This document shows positions 1 through 5,693 of a DNA stretch of 6,986 nt, piece by piece (the stretch's first letter is position 1; each line of letters begins with the position of its first letter). Source of the DNA: Clostridiales bacterium (GTDB lineage: Bacteria > Bacillota > Clostridia > Oscillospirales > Oscillospiraceae). The notes beneath the pieces are model-generated. The model was not told the DNA's origin. It did not search any database and worked only from the letters and a program-made list of their open reading frames with translations. The position numbers and the translations under genes were made by a program. The stretch spans positions 1 to 6,986 of the forward strand of contig JAHZBA010000060.1 of the NCBI GenBank assembly GCA_019423635.1, given 5' to 3'.

Positions 1-338
1 TCCGTCACCGCCTGCGGCGGCGCCACCTCTCCCAGAGGGAGAGGCAAGAGAGCGGCCTGATTAGGGGACAGGCCCCGCAGAGCGCCGCGCCGGGTCGTCA
101 TCCAGGCCCACAGAACGGCGCGCCGAGTCGTCGCGCCCTACGCCGCAGAGCGCCGGGGCAGCGCTTAGCGAAGCGGAAAGCGCGGAGATAGAAGCAGGGA
201 CCGTCCGTCAACCTCCCAACAGCCTCTGTCGGCAGTTTCCACACGCGGGGAAACGGTTCTGCAAGGACTCGGGTGCGGCGCGCGCCGGCAGGGGCTATCA
301 AGTTTCAACCCAAGCCGGGCGGGGACAACCCCCGTATT

Positions 339-371
339 GGCGAAACTTGGCCGGACGGCCAAGTTCTCGCC
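339..371. other. Covarying hairpin A in copy L
   Basis: On the plus strand GGCGA + AACTTGGCC, a GGAC loop, then GGCCAAGTT + (bulged C366) + TCGCC form a 14-bp stem. The equivalent hairpin in copy R is 5218-5249. Two stem positions differ between copies and both changes are matched on the opposite arm (C-G versus T-A, and G-C versus A-T). The bulged base is kept, and the loops differ in sequence and length (4 versus 3 nt). Confidence 0.8.
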
Positions 372-407
372 ACAGGCGTTTTTTTCTTTTGGACCGTGCA
401 CGGCCCG

Positions 408-436
408 TTTTCTTTTTGGCAAGACCAAAAAGAAAA
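408..436. other. Covarying hairpin B in copy L
   Basis: A perfect 12-bp stem, TTTTCTTTTTGG with CCAAAAAGAAAA, closes a 5-nt loop (CAAGA on plus). The counterpart at 5149-5181 has a 14-bp perfect stem: two extra bases on one arm are matched by two extra complementary bases on the other. A further pyrimidine arm at 379-392 (TTTTTTTCTTTTGG) could compete for the same purine arm, so alternative pairing is possible. Between them, 391-406 is an imperfect palindrome centred on CGTGCACG. Confidence 0.75.
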
Positions 437-437
437 T

Positions 438-482
438 GGGGGGTGCAAAGCAAGCTATCTTCATAGCTGCAATCCACCCCCC
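438..482 (-). terminator. Probable intrinsic terminator of the CDF operon
   Basis: Read on the minus strand just after the CDF stop codon, a G-run arm (complement of 475-482) pairs with a C-run arm (complement of 438-445) for 8 bp, GGGGGGTG with CACCCCCC. The inner AGCTAT/ATAGCT hairpin lies between them. The stem is followed at once by ATTTTCTTTTT (complement of 427-437). Placement 12 nt past the stop fits a Rho-independent terminator. The T-tract is interrupted and also serves as one arm of hairpin B, so efficiency is uncertain. Confidence 0.55.
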
Positions 483-493
483 GTCAGGGCCTT

Positions 494-1657
494 TCAAGTA
501 TAAGACCTCTCCACCTGCGGCACCGCATAATAACTCCCGTCCAGCGTACGGACCGCCGTCCGGATCTTCTCCTCCACCTGCTGGTCCGTCAGGCGGAAGT
601 GATACGGCACCACCACGTCGAAGATCACATTGGTGTGGGTGGGCCCGGTGACCATGCGGAAGTCGTGGATGCTGATCTCGTCGTCGATGCAGTGCACCAG
701 ATCCGCCACCCGCTGACGGGTCTCCGCCGTCACGCCGTCGTCGGTGACAATGGGGTCCATGTGAATCACCGCCTCACAGCCCAGCTGTTCCCGCAGCTCC
801 CGTTCCACGTTGTCGATCTCGTCGTGGAGCATCAGCACGTCCTGGGAGGCGGAGACCTCCGCGTGGAGGGAGATCATCCGGCGGCCGGGGCCGTAGTCGT
901 GGACAATCAGGTCGTGGATGCCGATGATCCCCGGAGAGGACAGCACCAGATCCCGGATCTGCCGGACAAATTCCGCCGTAGGCGGCGTGCCCAGCAGCGG
1001 GTCGATGGTCTCCCGGGCGGACTGGATGCCGGACCAGAGGATGAAGGCCGCCACCATCAGGCCCACCCAGCCGTCGATCATCACGTCGAAGACCTGCCCG
1101 ATCAAAGTGGCCGCCAGCACGGCGGCGGTGGCCACGCTGTCGCTGAGTGAGTCTGCGGCGGTGGCCAGCATGGCGGGGGAGTCCAGCTCCTTTCCAAGCC
1201 GCCGGTTGTAGAAGGTCATATACAGCTTCACCGCAATGGAGACAGCAAGAATCCCCACCACCAGCGGCCCGGAGGCCACCGGCTCGGGGTGGAGGATCTT
1301 TCCCAGGGACGACTGCCCCAGCTCAAAGCCCATCAGCAGAATCAGCATGGACACCGCCAGGCCCGAGAGGTACTCCATCCGCCCGTGGCCGAAAGGGTGG
1401 TGGACATCCGGCTTCTGCCCCGCCAGGTGGAACCCCAGCAGTGTCACAAAGGAGCTGCCGGCGTCGGAGAGGTTGTTGAAGGCGTCGGCGGTGATGGCGA
1501 TGGAGCCGGAGAGGCTGCCCGCCAGGAATTTTCCCAAAAACAGCAGCACGTTAAGGCAGATGCCCACCGCGCCGCACAGGACGCCGTACCCCCGCCGAAG
1601 GGCGGCCGGGTCCCGGTCTTCCGGCTTCAAAAACAGCCGGGCCAATTGTGTAATCAA
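494..1657 (-). CDS. Cation diffusion facilitator (CDF) metal efflux transporter with doubled C-terminal domain
   Basis: The 387-aa product is a membrane antiporter expected to export divalent metal from the cytoplasm. The start is taken as TTG at 1657, because AGGAGG (complement of 1667-1672) lies 9 nt upstream; the ATG at 1729 would overlap the upstream gene and adds a tail that does not resemble the family. Hydrophobic segments cover about residues 25-50, 54-80, 97-115, 131-149, 171-190 and 196-212. The family signature TADAFNNLSDAGSS (57-70) and HPFGHGR (87-93) are clear. The metal-site positions read N61xxxD65 in helix 2 and D169xxxD173 in helix 5. Zinc-type members usually have histidine in helix 5, so Mn2+ or Fe2+ is a plausible substrate (inference). 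Two cytoplasmic ferredoxin-like segments follow (about 226-302 and 311-385), where about 300 aa with one such domain is usual. It lies 26 nt after the zinc-ribbon gene, probably in the same operon. Confidence 0.92.
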   Translation of the reverse strand: MITQLARLFLKPEDRDPAALRRGYGVLCGAVGICLNVLLFLGKFLAGSLSGSIAITADAFNNLSDAGSSFVTLLGFHLAGQKPDVHHPFGHGRMEYLSGLAVSMLILLMGFELGQSSLGKILHPEPVASGPLVVGILAVSIAVKLYMTFYNRRLGKELDSPAMLATAADSLSDSVATAAVLAATLIGQVFDVMIDGWVGLMVAAFILWSGIQSARETIDPLLGTPPTAEFVRQIRDLVLSSPGIIGIHDLIVHDYGPGRRMISLHAEVSASQDVLMLHDEIDNVERELREQLGCEAVIHMDPIVTDDGVTAETRQRVADLVHCIDDEISIHDFRMVTGPTHTNVIFDVVVPYHFRLTDQQVEEKIRTAVRTLDGSYYAVPQVERSYT

Positions 1658-1666
1658 AACGCAGAG

Positions 1667-1672
1667 CCTCCT
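1667..1672 (-). promoter_or_regulatory. Ribosome binding site deciding the CDF start
   Basis: AGGAGG on the minus strand is followed 9 nt later by TTG (1657-1655). The site lies in the 26-nt gap after the upstream stop at 1684. No comparable site precedes the upstream in-frame ATG at 1729, which lies inside the neighbouring gene. Confidence 0.75.
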
Positions 1673-1683
1673 GAAGAAAAACG

Positions 1684-2298
1684 TTAGGGCGCGGGAGTCC
1701 CTGGAATCACCAGGGTCATGTGGCAGCACAAATCGTCCAGATCCCGGTCCGTGGCGGCGGGTACCCGGAGCCTGGAGCCGCAGCGGCGGCAGATCAGGTC
1801 CACGGCGGCGCGGCGGACCTCCATGCCGTACTGACTGGAGCCGCAGGCGCAGGTAATCCCGTCTGGCCGGGCGGCGATGTCCCTGAGCTCCGAGAGGACC
1901 TCGTACATGATGATCTCATTGGCAAAGGCCGCCGGGGCCTCCCCGTCCTGCCGCTTCTCCCGCTCCGCCAGCACGGCCAGATCCCGCAGGTTTCGCTCCA
2001 CCGTGCCCTCCGGCCCAATGAAGCAGGAGAACTGCCCGCTCCGGGCGCAGGCCAGGGCCACGGCCCCCTCCAGCATCCGCTCCGGAGAGCAGACGGCGGT
2101 GTGGGTCTCCCCGCACAGCCCGCAGGGGACGGTGAGACGGTACCGCTCCCCGTCAAAGCTCACCCGCAGGGCGCTCCCGCCGCACTCGCAGGCCACCTCC
2201 GCATTGGAGGCCTCCAGGGCAAAAATGGACCGGGCGGCCATGACGGGCTTACCGCACCTGGGGCAGAGGTAGCCAAAGGTCCGCATTTCCTCACGCAT
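1684..2298 (-). CDS. Cysteine-rich multi-zinc-ribbon protein, function unknown
   Basis: The 204-aa soluble protein is not one I can assign to a named family. It has paired cysteines along its length: CPRC (12-15), CEC (37-39), CGLC (59-62), CAC (150-152) and CRRC (170-173), plus CC at 191-192. This suggests two or more zinc-binding ribbons at the N- and C-terminal ends, around a helical middle (about 95-145) rich in charged residues. The repeated pattern of ribbon plus a short beta-rich stretch hints at internal duplication. The ATG at 2298 is preceded by GAGGTG with 7 nt spacing; the alternative ATG at 2286 has only a poorly spaced GTGAGGA. It is the first gene of a two-gene operon with the CDF transporter. 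A metal-related role, such as sensing or buffering, is suggested only by the cysteines and this neighbour. It could equally be a nucleic-acid-binding protein. Confidence 0.85.
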   Translation of the reverse strand: MREEMRTFGYLCPRCGKPVMAARSIFALEASNAEVACECGGSALRVSFDGERYRLTVPCGLCGETHTAVCSPERMLEGAVALACARSGQFSCFIGPEGTVERNLRDLAVLAEREKRQDGEAPAAFANEIIMYEVLSELRDIAARPDGITCACGSSQYGMEVRRAAVDLICRRCGSRLRVPAATDRDLDDLCCHMTLVIPGTPAP

Positions 2299-2342
2299 AC
2301 AAAGACACCTCGTCTAACATCTCAAAAATTCATGTAAAGATA

Positions 2343-2351
2343 ATTGTATCA
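2343..2351 (-). promoter_or_regulatory. Extended -10 promoter for the zinc-ribbon/CDF operon
   Basis: On the minus strand the sequence TGATACAAT gives an extended -10 (TGn + TACAAT, 5 of 6 to TATAAT). Transcription would start near 2336, leaving a leader of about 38 nt before the ATG at 2298. No good -35 hexamer is visible 16-18 nt upstream, which is tolerated in extended -10 promoters. The surrounding 40 bp is the AT-rich part of an otherwise GC-rich spacer. Confidence 0.55.
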
Positions 2352-2422
2352 CAATCTCCCCAGGTTAGTACAGAGAAACCGGGCGGTGCCGGCCCCGGAA
2401 CCTCCTACATACGGCAAAGCGG

Positions 2423-2495
2423 GCCGCCGGGGTCGTCGGCCCCTACGAATCATCCCTGACAGATACTTCGTAGGGCGTGACGACCCCGGCGCGCC
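2423..2495. repeat. Imperfect inverted repeat between operons
   Basis: The arms 2423-2449 and 2467-2495 pair through TTCGTAGGG (9 bp) and GACGACCCCGGCG (13 bp), separated by a 3x3 internal mismatch, with a loop of about 17 nt. The right arm is nearly the same as motifs inside both large repeats (117-144 reversed and 5440-5467), sharing TAGGGCG, GACGAC and GGCGCGCC. It lies just past the recD2 stop at 2508. Without a T-tract it is not a classical terminator, though the strong stem could stabilise the mRNA 3' end. Confidence 0.75.
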
Positions 2496-2507
2496 GCAGC
2501 CAGGGGG

Positions 2508-4712
2508 TCAGGCCGTTTCACGACTGTGGGCCAGCCGCCACCGCAGCCCCGAGTACCGCCGCTGGCGGCGGTCATTGGCTGCCATGGCCCGGATGGCCGC
2601 GTCGTCGCCCACTACCACCAGCAGCTCCCGCGCCCGGGTCAGGGCGGTGTACAGCACCCCCCGCACCATCAGCGACGGCGCCGCCGGCAGTGCCGCGAAG
2701 ACCACGCAGCGGTACTCGCTGCCCTGGGCCTTGTGGATGGTCTGGGCGTAGGCCAGGTCCACCTCGCTGAGCATCTCGGCGGTGTAGGCGGCGTGGCGGC
2801 CGTCAAAGTCCAGCTCCAGCCACTCCCCCGCCGGGTCGATCTGCACAATCCGGCCCACATCGCCGTTGAACATTCCCGTTCCCGCCTCGCCGGTCTCCCG
2901 GGTCCAGACCACGTCGTAGTCGTTTTTGGTCTGCATGATCCGGTCTCCCTCCCGGAACAGCCGCTCCCCCCAGAGGAGCTCCCGCTTGTCCGCCGCTTTG
3001 GGATTCAGGGCCTCCTGCAAAAGGCGGTTCAGATTTACCGTGCCGGCGGGTCCCTTCCGGGTGGGCGTGAGCACCTGAATCTCGCCGGCGGGGATGTGCA
3101 TATTCTCCGGCAGCCGCTGCCGGCAAAGCTCCACCACCGTGGCCACCGCCCGCTGGGGGTCCCGGCGGCAGAGGAAGAAGAAATCCCCCTGGTCGTTGGT
3201 GAGGCCCAGGGGCTGGCCCTGGTTCACCGCGTGGGCATTGCGGATGATGGCGGACTGCTCCGCCTGGCGGAAGACCTCCCGCAGGAACACCGTCTCCATC
3301 CGTCCGCTGCGGATCAGGTCCGAGAACACGTTCCCCGCCCCCACGGAGGGCAGCTGGTCCGCGTCCCCCACCAGCACCAGCCGGGTGCCGGGCCGCAGAG
3401 CCCGCAGCAGTGCCGAGAAGAGCGTCAGATCCACCATGCTCATCTCGTCCACAATCACGGCGTCCGCCTCCAGGGGCTCCTTCTCCGACTTCTGGAAGGT
3501 GACCGCGCCGTCCTTCCAGGTCTGGCCCAGCAGGCGGTGGACCGTCTGGGCCTCCATACCCGTCAGCTCGCTCATGCGCTTGGCGGCGCGGCCGGTGGGG
3601 GCGGCCAGCACGATGTCCAGCCCCATCTTCTGAAACAGCGCCACGATCCCCCGCACCGTGGTGGTCTTGCCGGTGCCGGGGCCGCCGGTGAGGATCAAAA
3701 CCCCCTGTTCCGCCGCCTGGCGCACGGCCTGGCGCTGCTGGGGGGCGTAAGTGATGCCGCTGGCCGCCTCGATCTCCCGGAGGACCCGGTCCGCCTGGCG
3801 GATCTCGTCGGTCTCCGCCTCCAGCAGCAGGTTCAGCCGCCGGCAGGCGGAGGCCTCCGCCTCCCACAGCCGCCGCAGGTAGCAGGCCTCCAGGCCGGCC
3901 ACGGGCTCGCACACCACCTCACCCCGCTCGATCAGGGCGTCCAGGGCCTCCTCCACCGGCTCCGGCCCGCAGTCCAGGAGCTGGCCGGTGGCGGCGAGGA
4001 GCTTTTCCCGGGGGAGGAAGACGTGGCCGTTTTGCTCGTTGTGGCTCAGCTCAAAGGTCACCGCCGCCTGGAGCCGCAGGCCGCTGTCGGCGGAGATCCC
4101 CATGCTCATGGCAATCTCGTCGGTGGTGGAGAAGGCCACGCCGCAGGCGTCCCCGGAGAGAAGGTAGGGATTCTCCCGCACCATCTCCAGCGCGGCGTCG
4201 CCGTAGAGCCGCCGCAAAAGCATGGCCAGCACGGGGGGCAGCTGGTAGCGGGCCAAAAACTCCATCAGCCGCCGAAGGCCCATATGCTGACGGAACCCCG
4301 CGGCGATCTCCTGGGCCTTCTTGGCGGTGATGCCCTTCAAAAGGCTCAGCCGCTCCGGCTCCCGCTCCAGAATCTCCAGAGTCTCGGGGCCGAAGCGGTC
4401 CACAATCCGCCGGGCGGTGGCAGGGCCCACGCCCTTGCAGATGCCGGAGGAGAGGTAGCTGAAAATCTCCTCCTCGTCCTCCGGCAGTGACCGCTCCAGC
4501 TCCACCGCCCGCAGCTGCTGGCCGTGCTGGGGGTGGGTCTCCCACACGCCGCTGACCGCCAGGTGCTCCCCCGGCGCGGCGCAGGGGATGCACCCCACCA
4601 CGGTGATGATCTCCCCCTCCAGGGTCAAAAGCCGCAGGATCGTATAGCCGTTCTCGGCATTTTGGAAGATGACGCTATGTACGGTGCCCTCCCAGGCAGA
4701 CAGCTCTTCCAT
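2508..4712 (-). CDS. recD2: RecD2-like ATP-dependent DNA helicase (SF1B)
   Basis: The 734-aa protein is a superfamily 1B 5'-3' DNA helicase of the RecD2/YrrC type, found in bacteria without a RecBC partner and linked to DNA repair and replication-fork maintenance. The N-terminal part has an OB-like start (about 5-75) and a helix-hairpin-helix region (about 85-145, including GICKGVGPATARRI). The motor motifs are all present: Walker A GGPGTGKT (343-350), motif Ia APTGRAAKRM (371-380), Walker B DEMSMVD (422-428), motif III VGDADQLPSVGAG (448-460), motif IV LREVFRQ (477-483), motif V TIHKAQGSEY (658-667) and motif VI YTALTRAREL (688-697). Length is normal for the family. The ATG at 4712 has GAGG 6 nt upstream. 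It follows the 106-aa membrane protein gene by 25 nt, so the two are probably co-transcribed. No sign of truncation or frameshift. Confidence 0.95.
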   Translation of the reverse strand: MEELSAWEGTVHSVIFQNAENGYTILRLLTLEGEIITVVGCIPCAAPGEHLAVSGVWETHPQHGQQLRAVELERSLPEDEEEIFSYLSSGICKGVGPATARRIVDRFGPETLEILEREPERLSLLKGITAKKAQEIAAGFRQHMGLRRLMEFLARYQLPPVLAMLLRRLYGDAALEMVRENPYLLSGDACGVAFSTTDEIAMSMGISADSGLRLQAAVTFELSHNEQNGHVFLPREKLLAATGQLLDCGPEPVEEALDALIERGEVVCEPVAGLEACYLRRLWEAEASACRRLNLLLEAETDEIRQADRVLREIEAASGITYAPQQRQAVRQAAEQGVLILTGGPGTGKTTTVRGIVALFQKMGLDIVLAAPTGRAAKRMSELTGMEAQTVHRLLGQTWKDGAVTFQKSEKEPLEADAVIVDEMSMVDLTLFSALLRALRPGTRLVLVGDADQLPSVGAGNVFSDLIRSGRMETVFLREVFRQAEQSAIIRNAHAVNQGQPLGLTNDQGDFFFLCRRDPQRAVATVVELCRQRLPENMHIPAGEIQVLTPTRKGPAGTVNLNRLLQEALNPKAADKRELLWGERLFREGDRIMQTKNDYDVVWTRETGEAGTGMFNGDVGRIVQIDPAGEWLELDFDGRHAAYTAEMLSEVDLAYAQTIHKAQGSEYRCVVFAALPAAPSLMVRGVLYTALTRARELLVVVGDDAAIRAMAANDRRQRRYSGLRWRLAHSRETA

Positions 4713-4737
4713 GGCGCGCCTCGCTTCTTTCGTAGTT

Positions 4738-5058
4738 TCAATTCATTGAAAAGTCCCTGCCCCAAACCAGGTCCGCGTTCTTCTCCCGGTCCGCCAGGTA
4801 CTGGGCCAGGGCCCGGGCGTCCTCGGTGAGGCCGCAGTCCGCCAGAACAATTTTGGCCCCCGGCAGCTGGCCCTGAATCCGCCGCAGCTCCCGGACGTCG
4901 GCCTCCATGGCCAGGGCCTCTCCCCGCAGGGGCAGGACCAGCAGGAGGCCCGGAACCGTGGGCCGGGCGGAGCGGAGGAGCCCGCCTGCCACCAGCCAGA
5001 CCACCGCGGTCAGGCCCACGGCGGCCAGGAATGCGATACAGCCGTCTTGCAGTAGCAT
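4738..5058 (-). CDS. Small single-pass membrane protein upstream of recD2
   Basis: The 106-aa protein has an N-terminal hydrophobic segment (about residues 8-28) followed by arginine (LLRSAR), suggesting an anchor with the C-terminal part in the cytoplasm. The soluble part starts with a hydrophobic strand (PGLLLVLPLRG, 36-46). It continues with a charged helix (51-64), a second strand (KIVLADCGL, 69-77) and another helix (79-92): a small beta-alpha-beta fold of the kind seen at the start of nucleotide-sugar-type domains. I do not recognise a named family. The ATG at 5058 is chosen because GAGGTGAT (complement of 5063-5070) sits just upstream. An in-frame extension to 5241 would run into the non-coding repeat and lacks support. 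It is the likely first gene of the recD2 operon; no convincing promoter was found. Confidence 0.8.
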   Translation of the reverse strand: MLLQDGCIAFLAAVGLTAVVWLVAGGLLRSARPTVPGLLLVLPLRGEALAMEADVRELRRIQGQLPGAKIVLADCGLTEDARALAQYLADREKNADLVWGRDFSMN

Positions 5059-5062
5059 TGAA

Positions 5063-5070
5063 ATCACCTC
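5063..5070 (-). promoter_or_regulatory. Strong ribosome binding site fixing the start at 5058
   Basis: GAGGTGAT on the minus strand lies 4 nt from the ATG (8 nt counted from GAGG). It marks 5058 as the real start rather than the in-frame upstream codon at 5241. Confidence 0.8.
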
Positions 5071-5084
5071 AAAACAGCCTATGC

Positions 5085-5147
5085 GGGGGGGCTTGGGTTT
5101 GTCAGTCTTCTGTTTAGCTATGATGATAGCTGGGCAATGCACCCCCC
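5085..5147 (+). other. G-run/C-run hairpin at the inner end of copy R
   Basis: On the plus strand GGGGGGG (5085-5091) can pair with CCCCCC (5142-5147), enclosing the AGCTAT-GATG-ATAGCT hairpin (5116-5131). The stem is followed by ATTTTCTCTTTT. This is the same design as the terminator beside the CDF gene, but no plus-strand gene lies before it: it faces away from the gene at 5058. It may be part of the repeat rather than a working terminator. Confidence 0.4.
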
Positions 5148-5148
5148 A

Positions 5149-5181
5149 TTTTCTCTTTTCGGTTGCGCCGAAAAGAGAAAA
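5149..5181. other. Covarying hairpin B in copy R
   Basis: A perfect 14-bp stem, TTTTCTCTTTTCGG with CCGAAAAGAGAAAA, closes a TTGCG loop. Against the 12-bp stem in copy L (408-436) it has two inserted C bases in one arm and two matching G bases in the other. The purine stretch CCAAAAGAGAAAAGG (5197-5211) is a second possible partner for the first arm, which would exclude the main hairpin. Confidence 0.75.
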
Positions 5182-5217
5182 CGGGCCGTGCACGGTCCAA
5201 AAGAGAAAAGGCGCTGT

Positions 5218-5249
5218 GGCGAGAATTTGACCTCCGGTCAAATTTCGCC
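5218..5249. other. Covarying hairpin A in copy R
   Basis: GGCGA + bulged G5223 + AATTTGACC, loop TCC, then GGTCAAATT + TCGCC give a 14-bp stem with one bulge. It is the counterpart of 339-371, differing at two stem base pairs that are both compensated. Confidence 0.8.
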
Positions 5250-5452
5250 AATATACGGGGGTTGTTCCCGCCCGGCTTGGGCAGAGACCTGGAAGCCCCT
5301 GCCGGCGCGCGCCGGACTCCCCAGTTGAAGGACCCTTGACCCGCGTGAAGAGACTTCCGGTGGTAACTGTTTGGTGCTTGACGAACTGCCCCTGCTCCTA
5401 ATTCCGCGCTTTCCGCTTCGCTAAGCGCTGCCCTGGCATTTCGTAGGGCGCG

Positions 5453-5512
5453 ACGACTCGGCGCGCCGCTCCCCACAAAGCCGGCCTGGGCCACGACTCG
5501 GCGCGCCGCTCC
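5453..5512. repeat. 20-bp direct repeat, 40-bp period
   Basis: ACGACTCGGCGCGCCGCTCC occurs at 5453-5472 and again exactly at 5493-5512. Copy L carries degraded versions of both units in reverse complement (about 117-130 and 86-100), so the duplication predates the separation of the two large repeats. Confidence 0.8.
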
Positions 5513-5651
5513 GCGGGACCTGTCCTCTCTTCCCCAGCTCTCGTCAGACCATCCCCTTGCCTCTCCCTCTGGGAGAGGTGGCGCCGCCGCAGGCGGTGAC
5601 GGAGAGGGCTCCTCCGTTTCAACCGCCGAACCCCAGTAAACGCCGCTGTAG

Positions 5652-5673
5652 GGGGCGGGCTTTGTCCCGCCCC
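5652..5673. repeat. Perfect GC hairpin after the XRE gene
   Basis: GGGGCGGG (5652-5659) pairs with CCCGCCCC (5666-5673) around a CTTTGT loop. It lies 20 nt past the stop of the minus-strand XRE gene. There is no T-tract on the minus strand, so it is not a standard terminator; it looks like a short REP-type intergenic repeat. Confidence 0.6.
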
Positions 5674-5693
5674 GTCTCCTTCAACCTCCGGAC

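Larger units (their letters stand above)
1..468 (+). repeat. Composite hairpin-rich intergenic repeat, copy L
   Basis: This gene-free stretch matches, block by block, the reverse complement of 5116-5603. Shared blocks in order: 1-48, identical to 5556-5603 reversed; a GGCGCGCC-containing block around 86-144; a block around 155-181 with GCGCTTAGCGAAGCGG; a GC palindrome at 276-287; an AAGCCGGGCGGG block around 312-334; a strong hairpin at 339-371; a 29-bp block at 385-413, identical to 5176-5204 reversed; a hairpin at 408-436; and a terminal hairpin at 453-468 (arms AGCTAT/ATAGCT). Between blocks the copies diverge and differ in length. The element may begin left of the window. Reading frames crossing it are not preserved between copies, so I regard it as non-coding. 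It could be a MITE/REP-like element or a structured RNA; which cannot be decided from two copies. Confidence 0.8.
5116..5603 (-). repeat. Composite hairpin-rich intergenic repeat, copy R (inverted)
   Basis: On the minus strand this region follows the same block order as 1-468. Its outer 48 bp (5556-5603) are identical in reverse complement to 1-48. Internal landmarks are: the ACGACTCGGCGCGCCGCTCC direct repeat (5453-5472 and 5493-5512); the block with CGCTTCGCTAAGCGC (about 5404-5433); a 14-bp palindrome at 5302-5315; hairpin A (5218-5249); the 29-bp identical block (5176-5204); hairpin B (5149-5181); and the end hairpin (5116-5131). No ribosome binding site or conserved frame supports a gene here. 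It separates the XRE module from the recD2 operon and faces copy L with 4.6 kb between them. Confidence 0.8.

Noticed and set aside
165..497. Minus-strand frame across copy L sharing a KRKRAVHGPKEK-like stretch with a frame at 5137-5328
   Set aside because: The shared peptide comes from the 29-bp identical DNA block only. On both sides indels break the frame correspondence, and stem changes follow base pairing rather than codons.
599..1150. A 183-codon plus-strand frame opposite the CDF gene
   Set aside because: His/Asp/Val-rich shadow of the transporter gene on the other strand, with no family signature.
2299..2336. A metal riboswitch in the leader of the zinc-ribbon/CDF operon
   Set aside because: The inferred leader is only about 38 nt with no stable structure, too short for known metal-sensing riboswitches.
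2803..3912. A 369-codon minus-strand frame inside recD2
   Set aside because: Low-complexity Gly/Ala/Pro/Arg translation in a shifted frame of the helicase gene; no family features.
2526..4490. A 654-codon open frame on the plus strand, antisense to recD2
   Set aside because: It is rich in His, Gly, Pro, Leu and Gln without domain motifs, as expected for the complement of a GC-rich gene. The minus strand has every helicase motif in one frame.
5059..5241. N-terminal extension of the 106-aa protein up to 5241
   Set aside because: It would be encoded by the structured repeat and has no ribosome binding site; the start at 5058 has a strong one.
5114..5494. Minus-strand 126-codon frame in copy R
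   Set aside because: No ribosome binding site, no matching frame in copy L, and hairpins throughout; best seen as non-coding repeat.
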